DNA from: Nitrosopumilaceae archaeon | GTDB lineage: Archaea; Thermoproteota; Nitrososphaeria; Nitrososphaerales; Nitrosopumilaceae | Direction: 5' to 3' | DNA length: 10,745 bases | Assembly: GCA_013867245.1 (NCBI GenBank) | Contig: JACENB010000083.1 | Span: 1 to 10,745 of the forward strand | Shown here: positions 6,069 to 10,745 of the stretch, piece after piece | Position numbering within the stretch: the stretch's first letter is position 1 | How the letters are laid out: each line of letters starts with the position of its first letter | The notes under the pieces: generated by a model | The model's input: only the letters and a program-made list of their open reading frames with translations | What the model was told of the DNA's origin: nothing | Databases searched by the model: none | Position numbers and translations under genes: made by a program

Positions 6069-7955
6069 ATGACATTTCAAATTATTCTTGATGAAATTGA
6101 AAATAATCTTAAAAAAATTATTCAAGAGCTCTCTGTTTCTGACATCTCTTTTTCTGTAGAAGTCGCAAAGCCGGGATTTGGTGATGTAAGTTCTAACATT
6201 GCATTTTTACTTGCTAAAGAATTGAAAAAAAGTCCTAAAGAAATAACTAAAATTCTTTCTGAAAAATATTCTCAATGCTCTAATGTGTTTGTTTTAAAAT
6301 CTGAGGGACATCCATCTGGATATCTAAACTTTTTTGCTGATTGGACAAAATTAAGCAAATTAATTTTATCTGAATCCTATTCTGATACATACGGTGATAT
6401 TGATATTGGAAAAAATTCTGATATTGTGGTAGAACATACTAGTGTGAATCCCAATAAAGCATTGCACATTGGACATATTCGTAACATTGTTGTTGGTGAC
6501 ACTATTTCTAGAATATTAAATAAAGCAAATTACAAAGTTAATGTTCTTAATTATATTGATGATTCTGGCTTACAAGTTGCTGACATAATTGTAGGGTTCA
6601 AGCATTTTGGATTTAGCGAAGAGTCCCCTAATGGAAAAAAATTTGATCATTATTGTGGAGATGATGTTTATGTTAAAACTACTCAGAAATATGATCTTGA
6701 TCCTTCTCTTGAGGAGATTAGAAAAACTACTTTAAAAGAACTTGAAGATGGAACTTCTGAAATTGCAAAATTTGGTGATATAATTACGCGAAAAGTTTTA
6801 TCTGGACAATTAGAAACATGTTGGAATCTCAATGTCTCTTATGATTGTCTAAATTTTGAATCTCAAATAATTCGTTCAGGGTTATGGCTCAAAATATTTG
6901 AAAAACTCAAGGATATGAGACTGATAGAATTTGAAAATACTGGTAAAAACGCTCAATGTTGGGTAATTCGTGGTGATGGCAAAGAGGAAGATAAGGTAAT
7001 TGTTAGAAGTAATGGCACTGCCACCTACATTGCCAAGGATATTCCATATGCTGCTTGGAAATTGGGACTGTTAGAGGATCCATTTAACTATAAAAAATAT
7101 GCCTCATCTCAACCTGAATCTAAAACTCTCTGGGAAACTACACTAGATGATTCAGATTATCCATCTCAAAACTTTACTGCCCAAAAAGTAGTGACTGTTA
7201 TTGATTCACGTCAAGAACGATTACAAAAAATCATCACTACGTTAATGGAAAAATTCAATTCAATTCCTAATAGTTATGTTCATCTTGGATATGAATCTGT
7301 TACATTAAGTGCAAATACCGCAAAAACTCTTGGTTTAGAAACTGATGGTAAACAAGCTCAAATGTCTGGAAGAAAAGGATTGTATGTGAGTGCTGATTCT
7401 GTTTGTGAACTTTTAAAACAAAAAATAACTGACGAAACAAAAAAACGACATCCTGAAATGACTGAATCTGAAATTGATCAAATCGCTCAATCTGTTTCAA
7501 TTGGAACTTTGCGCTATGAAATGATTAAACAGGATCTGGATAAAATAATTACATTTGATCTAACAAAATCTCTTAGTTTGGAAGGTGACACTGTCCCATA
7601 TATTCAATATTCATATGCTAGGGCATCAAGAATTTTAGAAAAATCTGGAATTAAACCTAACACTGATGTTGATTTTTCATTGCTTAAAGAAAAATCTGAA
7701 ATTGATTTAGTAAAAATAATTGGTCTTTTCAATTTACAGGTTAGAGATGCTGTAAACAATTTTGCACCTAAAGTAATTGCTAGATACTGTCATGATCTTG
7801 CTGTAACATTCAATTCATTTTATGAACATGTGAAAGTTTTGGATTCAACTAGTGATGATTTAAAATCAACTAGAATATGTCTGGTTAATTCTTTTAACTT
7901 AACTTTAGAAAAAGCGTTGGATTTACTTGGAATCTCTGCTCCATCTAAAATGTAA
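6069..7955 (+). CDS. argS: Arginyl-tRNA synthetase
   Basis: Class I aminoacyl-tRNA synthetase of 628 residues that charges tRNA-Arg with arginine at the cost of ATP. It has an N-terminal Add-1-like domain (about 1-95) with the typical KPGFGDVSSNIAF stretch, the VNPNKALHIGHIRN signature with HIGH at 133-136, an inserted catalytic-domain region, QMSGRKG at 431-437 in place of the KMSKS loop (a normal ArgS variation), and a DALR anticodon-binding domain entered by QYSYARASRI (513-522), closing with LGISAPSKM as in many ArgS. The length is somewhat above the bacterial norm (about 577), which fits archaeal forms. ATG at 6069 lies one base after the preceding stop. A 60-residue gene follows five bases after the TAA. 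All key motifs look intact. Confidence 0.97.
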   Translation: MTFQIILDEIENNLKKIIQELSVSDISFSVEVAKPGFGDVSSNIAFLLAKELKKSPKEITKILSEKYSQCSNVFVLKSEGHPSGYLNFFADWTKLSKLILSESYSDTYGDIDIGKNSDIVVEHTSVNPNKALHIGHIRNIVVGDTISRILNKANYKVNVLNYIDDSGLQVADIIVGFKHFGFSEESPNGKKFDHYCGDDVYVKTTQKYDLDPSLEEIRKTTLKELEDGTSEIAKFGDIITRKVLSGQLETCWNLNVSYDCLNFESQIIRSGLWLKIFEKLKDMRLIEFENTGKNAQCWVIRGDGKEEDKVIVRSNGTATYIAKDIPYAAWKLGLLEDPFNYKKYASSQPESKTLWETTLDDSDYPSQNFTAQKVVTVIDSRQERLQKIITTLMEKFNSIPNSYVHLGYESVTLSANTAKTLGLETDGKQAQMSGRKGLYVSADSVCELLKQKITDETKKRHPEMTESEIDQIAQSVSIGTLRYEMIKQDLDKIITFDLTKSLSLEGDTVPYIQYSYARASRILEKSGIKPNTDVDFSLLKEKSEIDLVKIIGLFNLQVRDAVNNFAPKVIARYCHDLAVTFNSFYEHVKVLDSTSDDLKSTRICLVNSFNLTLEKALDLLGISAPSKM

Positions 7956-7960
7956 TCCTT

Positions 7961-8143
7961 ATGAGATTTATTCTGATAATCCCTTTAATTGCTCTGTTAA
8001 GTATTTTGATTGGAACTGTGGCATTTCAATATTCTGTAGAATATTCTGAAGAACGTGAATTAGAAAATTTAATAATTTCATGTATGGAGCAATTCGGTCA
8101 TTATAGTGATGAACTTGTTTCTTGTTTAAACAAAGAAATTTAA
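7961..8143 (+). CDS. Small membrane-anchored protein with two cysteines
   Basis: The 60-residue protein begins with a strong hydrophobic helix (residues 3-22), either a signal peptide or membrane anchor, then an acidic helix-prone tail with Cys at 41 and 55. The two Cys could form a disulfide outside the cell if the tail is exported. ATG lies five bases after the argS stop, so it is probably the last gene of that operon. A hairpin with T-run follows. I do not recognise a family. The close spacing and the anchor-plus-polar-tail design make it a likely real gene rather than a chance frame. Confidence 0.65.
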   Translation: MRFILIIPLIALLSILIGTVAFQYSVEYSEERELENLIISCMEQFGHYSDELVSCLNKEI

Positions 8144-8155
8144 TGAATTTATTGA

Positions 8156-8192
8156 AATTTCTAGTTTTGATTCTTTACCACTAGAATTTTTT
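8156..8192 (+). terminator. Hairpin and T6 run ending the argS operon
   Basis: Arms ttctagt (8159-8165) and actagaa (8180-8186) pair around a 14-nt loop, can be extended with one bulged base, and are followed by six T (8187-8192). It lies 16-50 bp after the small membrane protein stop, in the correct orientation. Confidence 0.5.
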
Positions 8193-8205
8193 CCTCATAT
8201 TTGTC

Positions 8206-8215
8206 ATATACTTTA
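8206..8215 (+). promoter_or_regulatory. TATA-like element for the 42-aa microprotein
   Basis: The element atatacttta sits 22-28 nt upstream of the two possible ATG starts (8233 and 8239), as expected for a leaderless archaeal gene, and comes after the operon terminator. Confidence 0.35.
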
Positions 8216-8232
8216 ATTTTGGAATATTGTTT

Positions 8233-8361
8233 ATGGTTATGAAATTAGATGATAAGAAAACTTTGTTATTTGGATTGTCTCTGACTTTAGGAATCACTAT
8301 TTTTGGTGGTTATGTAATTATGAATTTTTTAATGCCTCATTGTAAAGATGTTATGTGTTAA
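8233..8361 (+). CDS. 42-aa membrane microprotein
   Basis: A short frame from ATG 8233 to TAA 8361 encodes 42 residues; the second ATG at 8239 would give 40. A short basic/acidic head (KLDDKK) is followed by one hydrophobic segment (about 11-34) and a short tail PHCKDVMC with two Cys five residues apart. A single-pass inner-membrane peptide is inferred, with the positive head inside. A TATA-like element at the right distance and an independent position between a terminator and the next gene support expression. Its function is unknown and no family is recognised. Confidence 0.55.
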   Translation: MVMKLDDKKTLLFGLSLTLGITIFGGYVIMNFLMPHCKDVMC

Positions 8362-8415
8362 TTTGAAAATATTTACTATCGTCAACCTTAAGTTGTAAAT
8401 GAATTAATCAAATTC

Positions 8416-8610
8416 ATGAATTGTTTTGTTTGTGGGAAAGAGAAGCAAGATTTTGAAGTTTGGACAAATAAATTAGTTATAGGTATTACATATGATTCTG
8501 ATTTTCAAAGTAATGATGTTATTTCTAGTATGTCTGAAAAATCTATAATTTGCCATCAATGTATAATTGAGATCCAAAAAAAGGTCAAAACCAATCCGAA
8601 ATCTGACTGA
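8416..8610 (+). CDS. Small zinc-ribbon-like protein
   Basis: A 64-residue protein with CxxC at both ends: C3-F-V-C6 near the N-terminus and C46-H-Q-C49 near the C-terminus, the arrangement of a four-Cys zinc ribbon with a long central loop (about 7-45). Small cytoplasmic proteins of this type bind nucleic acid or proteins, but the sequence gives no specific partner. ATG at 8416 starts MNCFVCGKEK, so the first Cys pair fixes the N-terminus closely. No Shine-Dalgarno is seen. It runs toward a minus-strand 51-aa gene whose stop is 8 bp away, and a strong inverted repeat at 8629-8652 could end its transcript. Confidence 0.7.
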   Translation: MNCFVCGKEKQDFEVWTNKLVIGITYDSDFQSNDVISSMSEKSIICHQCIIEIQKKVKTNPKSD

Positions 8611-8617
8611 TTTTTAA

Positions 8618-8773
8618 TTAATACATGTCAGTGGCAACAAATGTTGCCACTGGAGATTGTTTGTAACGTAACTGCTGTTCCGTACAAATTTTTCTCAGGC
8701 GTGCAAACCTGTAGTTTGGATGCTTCTCTTTTAAAAATAGTTTGATATCTCTCTTTGATGGTGTCTTCAACAT
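8618..8773 (-). CDS. 51-aa basic protein, unrecognised, divergent from winged-helix regulator
   Basis: A minus-strand frame from ATG 8773 to TAA 8618 encodes 51 residues starting MLKTPSKRDIKLFLKEKH. It is basic (many Lys/Arg), has an amphipathic helix-prone centre (about 6-36) with Tyr/Phe/Arg-rich RFARLRKICTEQQLRY, and ends in PVATFVATDMY. The composition looks like a genuine small cytoplasmic, perhaps nucleic-acid-binding, protein. Its start is 36 bp from the divergent winged-helix gene, with an A/T-rich shared promoter region between them, and its stop lies 8 bp from the convergent zinc-ribbon gene. Without it, 8611-8809 would be an unexplained 200-bp gap. The last codons form a perfect inverted repeat. 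Alternative: the conserved element is the RNA or DNA structure rather than the peptide. Confidence 0.6.
   Translation of the reverse strand: MLKTPSKRDIKLFLKEKHPNYRFARLRKICTEQQLRYKQSPVATFVATDMY
8629..8652. repeat. Perfect 10-bp inverted repeat with AAAT loop
   Basis: Arms cagtggcaac (8629-8638) and gttgccactg (8643-8652) are exact complements around a 4-nt loop. It lies 18 bp beyond the zinc-ribbon stop and inside the last codons of the 51-aa minus-strand frame. It could be a stem-loop terminator for the plus-strand gene, an RNA-stabilising 3' hairpin for either transcript, or a dimeric protein-binding site. No T-run follows directly on the plus strand, which weakens a simple intrinsic-terminator reading. 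Confidence 0.7.
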
Positions 8774-8809
8774 TTTTTAAGGCTATTTTATAATAAATTT
8801 TGAATATCT
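8774..8809. promoter_or_regulatory. Compact bidirectional promoter region
   Basis: The 36-bp spacer between divergent starts at 8773 (minus) and 8810 (plus) is nearly all A/T with ttttataataaa at 8787-8798, which can be read as a TATA-like element on both strands about 15-25 nt from each start. Both genes would then be leaderless or nearly so, and a regulator bound here would affect both. Inferred from spacing and composition. Confidence 0.4.
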
Positions 8810-9085
8810 TTGAAAAATAAGAGAAGTAAATTACAAATCTATTTTGATGTTATATCTGCAATTTTGATTGAAAAACAAGATAATAATGAAATTTCAAAGA
8901 CCCGACTTCAACACAAATCAAATACTTCTTACGATAAACTTTTGAAATATCTTGATGAGATGAGTGAAAAAGGACTAATCAAATTAGAAAATGAAATAGA
9001 TACCACTGAATTAGGAATAAAGTTTCATGAGGATTATTCTGCTGTAAATGATTTAATTGATGAAATTACTCAAAGATTATCTTAG
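8810..9085 (+). CDS. Winged-helix transcriptional regulator (HTH_45-like)
   Basis: A 91-residue protein with the usual layout of small archaeal winged-helix regulators: an N-terminal helix with KLQIYFDVISAIL (7-19), a helix-turn-helix ISKTRLQHKSNTSYDKLLKY (28-47) including the recognition helix, and a wing ending in EKGLIKLENEIDTTELG (53-69), then a C-terminal dimerisation helix. This matches the HTH_45/ArnR-like group common in Nitrososphaerota. The start is TTG: an in-frame TGA lies three codons upstream and no ATG occurs near, while family members begin M-K-N-x-R-S. It is divergent from the 51-aa gene across a 36-bp promoter and overlaps the MEDS gene tail-to-tail by 4 bp. It probably binds DNA as a dimer; its targets are unknown, but autoregulation of the divergent promoter is a natural guess. 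Confidence 0.83.
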   Translation: MKNKRSKLQIYFDVISAILIEKQDNNEISKTRLQHKSNTSYDKLLKYLDEMSEKGLIKLENEIDTTELGIKFHEDYSAVNDLIDEITQRLS

Positions 9086-9642
9086 GCAAATGTGAATTTT
9101 TCAATCTTATCTTCTTTTGTTAAAAATAGTATTTCGTGATGTGAGTCAAGTAAATTTCTCATAAACTCTGGTGCTATTTCTTTGTCTACGCTTGGTACGT
9201 GAAATGAACAGATGAAATTTCCTGGAATTTTATGGAATCTGTCATCTACACATTGTTCAATTTCTTCCATTGATTCTGTTTTTCTCTCTGTATTAAAATC
9301 AAAATAATGTGTTGAAACAACTCGAATTTTTACATCTTGTGGAAGTGCTTTTACTTTATCCATAATCATTTTTTCATATTCTTCAAATTCTTTTGGAATT
9401 TTTACAATATTTAGTAATTCATTTTCAAGATTATTCTTTACATTAATACCAAATTCTTCCATTTTATTTTTTAATCCTTCAGGATCATTTGTTGTGTAAA
9501 AGCAAGTTTGGTTCTTTTCTAAACCTGTTTTTATAAACTTAAACTCTATTTCTTCAGCTTTTTTCTGTTCTTCGTGAAATAATAGAATGTGAGCATCATC
9601 TAATTTCTCTAAATGTTCATGACCGATTTCTTGATAACTCAT
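9082..9642 (-). CDS. MEDS-domain (DcmR-like) sensory protein
   Basis: A 186-residue cytoplasmic protein that fits the MEDS domain (methanogen/methylotroph, DcmR sensory), a RecA/KaiC-like fold without a catalytic P-loop. Visible family features are HILLFHEEQKKAEEIEFKFI (18-37), the GLEKNQTCFYTTND strand-turn (40-53), and the later FICSFHVPSVD (143-153) and LLDSHHEILF (164-173) elements. No DNA-binding or kinase domain is attached, so it would sense a ligand or partner and signal by protein contact. ATG at 9642 is the only good start. Its stop (9082-9084) overlaps the stop of the convergent winged-helix gene, so transcription of the two could interfere. A dyad at 9663-9694 covers its promoter. 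Specific ligand unknown. Confidence 0.78.
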   Translation of the reverse strand: MSYQEIGHEHLEKLDDAHILLFHEEQKKAEEIEFKFIKTGLEKNQTCFYTTNDPEGLKNKMEEFGINVKNNLENELLNIVKIPKEFEEYEKMIMDKVKALPQDVKIRVVSTHYFDFNTERKTESMEEIEQCVDDRFHKIPGNFICSFHVPSVDKEIAPEFMRNLLDSHHEILFLTKEDKIEKFTFA

Positions 9643-9662
9643 TATAATACTTATTTTCCATA

Positions 9663-9694
9663 ATTTCTAGTATTAAGAGATTCTTATTAGAAAT
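9663..9694. promoter_or_regulatory. Imperfect dyad over the MEDS gene promoter
   Basis: Outer arms atttcta (9663-9669) and tagaaat (9688-9694) enclose a second pair taaga/tctta around gat. On the minus strand a TATA-like CTTAATACT (about 9669-9677) lies inside it, about 31 nt before the MEDS start. An operator is plausible, but the A/T-rich setting makes chance dyads common. Confidence 0.3.
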
Positions 9695-9784
9695 CCGTGG
9701 TGCCCTACTCTGATTATTTTCATTATGGTTCGATTTTTTTGTATATTACAATGTATCCCAGGACTCATCAAGGTGCGTAATTGG

Positions 9785-9793
9785 ATTAAATAC
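9785..9793 (+). promoter_or_regulatory. TATA-like element of the cobalamin-binding protein gene
   Basis: The element attaaatac is centred about 23 nt before ATG 9812, consistent with a leaderless transcript. The rest of the 9643-9811 spacer shows no ORF or RNA gene that I can support. Confidence 0.4.
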
Positions 9794-9811
9794 TGATGCC
9801 TTATCTTAATC

Positions 9812-10675
9812 ATGGCATATTTGAGAGTAAAATCCATTCGTGGCCAAAAATATCTATATCTAGTAAAAAGTTCCTGGGATACTAAAAAAAAGACCTCAAA
9901 ACAATCCATTATCAAATATTTGGGAATAGAATCTGATGTGACTATAGATGATGTTCCTGAGGAGTATAGGGATTCTAAAAAAATTTGTGATTATTTCTTA
10001 AATCAAAAATACTTTCAGCCTAAAGTACAGAATGAATTTATTCAAAAATTACAGTCAGATATGCTATCATCATTTAAAACTGGTGATTTTGTAAATGCTC
10101 ATTCTATGGTTAGTTCTTACGAAAAAATATATGGATTCGGCTCTTTCCTTGATGAAGTTTTAATTCCTTTAATTGGTGAAATTGGGAATTTGGGAAATTC
10201 CCAAAAAATTGATTTGGGAACTCAAACAACTTGTTATAACACTATTGAGGATCTACTGACTAAGATTATTGAAAACAATTCTGTAAACCCTTCTAAGAAA
10301 AAAATCTTAATTTGTGTACCTAATGGTGAACAACATACATTGGGAACAAAAATTCTCCAAACTAAACTTTCTATGACTGGAAACACAGTTTACAATCTTC
10401 CTCCATTCACACCAACATCATTAATTATGGAATCCATTGAACATGATGGTCCTGATTGTGTTTTCATTTCTGTAACTTTAGATGAGAATATTTTATCAGC
10501 TAAACGAATGGTTGAGAAAATTAATGAAAAATATGGTATCCCAATTATTGTTGGTGGAAATGCAATACAAAACGATTCTGAAAATTGGGATCTAGCAGTA
10601 GGTAAAAATCTCTCAATTCCAAAAATTCTAAAACTTATTCAATCTAAGAAATTGCAAATTATTACAACTAACTGA
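9812..10675 (+). CDS. Cobalamin (B12)-binding domain protein with unusual N-terminal domain
   Basis: A 287-residue cytoplasmic protein in three parts. Residues 1-40 (MAYLRVKSIRGQKYLYLVKS and on to IIKYLG) resemble the N-terminal module of some transposases (IS1634-like) and several archaeal proteins. Residues about 72-155 form a helical B12-binding cap (GDFVNAHSMV, VLIPLIGEIG). Residues about 163-285 are a Rossmann B12-binding domain with ILICVPNGEQHTLGTKILQ, DCVFISVTLD and IPIIVGGNAI. The E173-x-H175-x2-G178 motif matches the E/DxHxxG cobalt-ligand signature. The cap lacks the W-x9-E-H motif of CarH-type photoreceptors: the aligned positions are G128, Q138 and T139. It is therefore probably a B12 sensor or carrier, not a standard light sensor, and has no MerR DNA-binding domain. 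ATG at 9812 follows a TATA-like element. Stop TGA is 8 bp from a convergent gene end. Confidence 0.8.
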   Translation: MAYLRVKSIRGQKYLYLVKSSWDTKKKTSKQSIIKYLGIESDVTIDDVPEEYRDSKKICDYFLNQKYFQPKVQNEFIQKLQSDMLSSFKTGDFVNAHSMVSSYEKIYGFGSFLDEVLIPLIGEIGNLGNSQKIDLGTQTTCYNTIEDLLTKIIENNSVNPSKKKILICVPNGEQHTLGTKILQTKLSMTGNTVYNLPPFTPTSLIMESIEHDGPDCVFISVTLDENILSAKRMVEKINEKYGIPIIVGGNAIQNDSENWDLAVGKNLSIPKILKLIQSKKLQIITTN

Positions 10676-10683
10676 TTTTTGAT

Positions 10684-10745
10684 CTATTCTTCTAGTTGAT
10701 TTACTTTTTTTTCGATGACCTTTTTTTGTTTATTTTTTTCAAATC
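10684..10745 (-). CDS. C-terminal end of a minus-strand gene (partial)
   Basis: On the minus strand the sequence from the right edge to TAG at 10684 reads as an open frame of 19 full codons ending KKVIEKKVNQLEE, a charged, helix- or coiled-coil-prone tail. It is convergent with the cobalamin-binding gene (8 bp between stops), the pattern seen elsewhere in this window. Only the tail is present, so no function can be given, and its reality depends on sequence beyond the edge. Confidence 0.4.
   Translation of the reverse strand, partial: FEKNKQKKVIEKKVNQLEE

Noticed and set aside
9761..9775. C-box-like TTGATGA on the minus strand, possible C/D sRNA
   Set aside because: No D box (CTGA) follows at a suitable distance and no terminal stem is seen.
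9673..9915. Minus-strand 80-aa frame between the MEDS and B12-binding genes
   Set aside because: It overlaps the N-terminal coding region of the B12 protein and its promoter, and shows no recognisable features.
9812..9930. Remnant of an IS1634-type transposase
   Set aside because: The similarity is limited to about 40 residues in frame with an intact B12-binding protein; no DDE catalytic motifs or inverted repeats are present, so it is treated as a domain, not an insertion sequence.

Overview
The window looks like a chromosomal segment of a low-G+C archaeon, most likely an ammonia-oxidising member of the Nitrososphaerota (Nitrosopumilus-like). This is inferred from gene content (archaeal DRG-type GTPase with TGS domain, archaeal phosphoglycolate phosphatase, arginyl-tRNA synthetase, HTH_45-like winged helix, MEDS and cobalamin-binding sensor proteins), the strong A/T bias, the lack of Shine-Dalgarno sequences, and TATA-like elements about 20-30 nt before start codons (leaderless or very short leaders). 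No database search was possible, so lineage and family names rest on motif recognition.

Region 1 (1-2360) is the odd part. A collagen-like gene, cut at its 5' end by the window edge, encodes 123 perfect Gly-X-Y triplets rich in Gly-Asp-Lys. After it comes an A/T-only minisatellite that takes in the collagen stop codon. A convergent gene follows for a Lys/Arg/Ala-rich histone-H1-like protein whose DNA holds a perfect 102-bp tandem duplication. Upstream of that gene lies an A/T-rich spacer with a 22-bp-periodic direct repeat.

Region 2 (2364-5330) has the DRG-family GTPase on the minus strand. Divergent from it is a two-gene unit: a membrane-anchored His-containing ectodomain protein and a roughly ten-helix membrane protein. 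The latter carries a D-x3-H-x12-H motif twice with identical spacing, suggesting a buried metal or cofactor site.

Region 3 (5340-8190) is a housekeeping operon: HAD phosphatase, argS (1-nt gap) and a 60-aa membrane-anchored protein, ended by a candidate hairpin/T-run terminator.

Region 4 (8200-10745) is a cluster of small and regulatory genes: a 42-aa membrane microprotein, a 64-aa zinc-ribbon protein, a 51-aa basic protein on the minus strand, a divergent winged-helix regulator, a MEDS-domain sensor overlapping the regulator tail-to-tail by 4 bp, and a cobalamin-binding protein with an unusual N-terminal domain. The cobalamin protein keeps the ExHxxG cobalt-ligand motif but has lost the Wx9EH motif of CarH-type light sensors. 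The C-terminal end of another minus-strand gene enters at the right edge.
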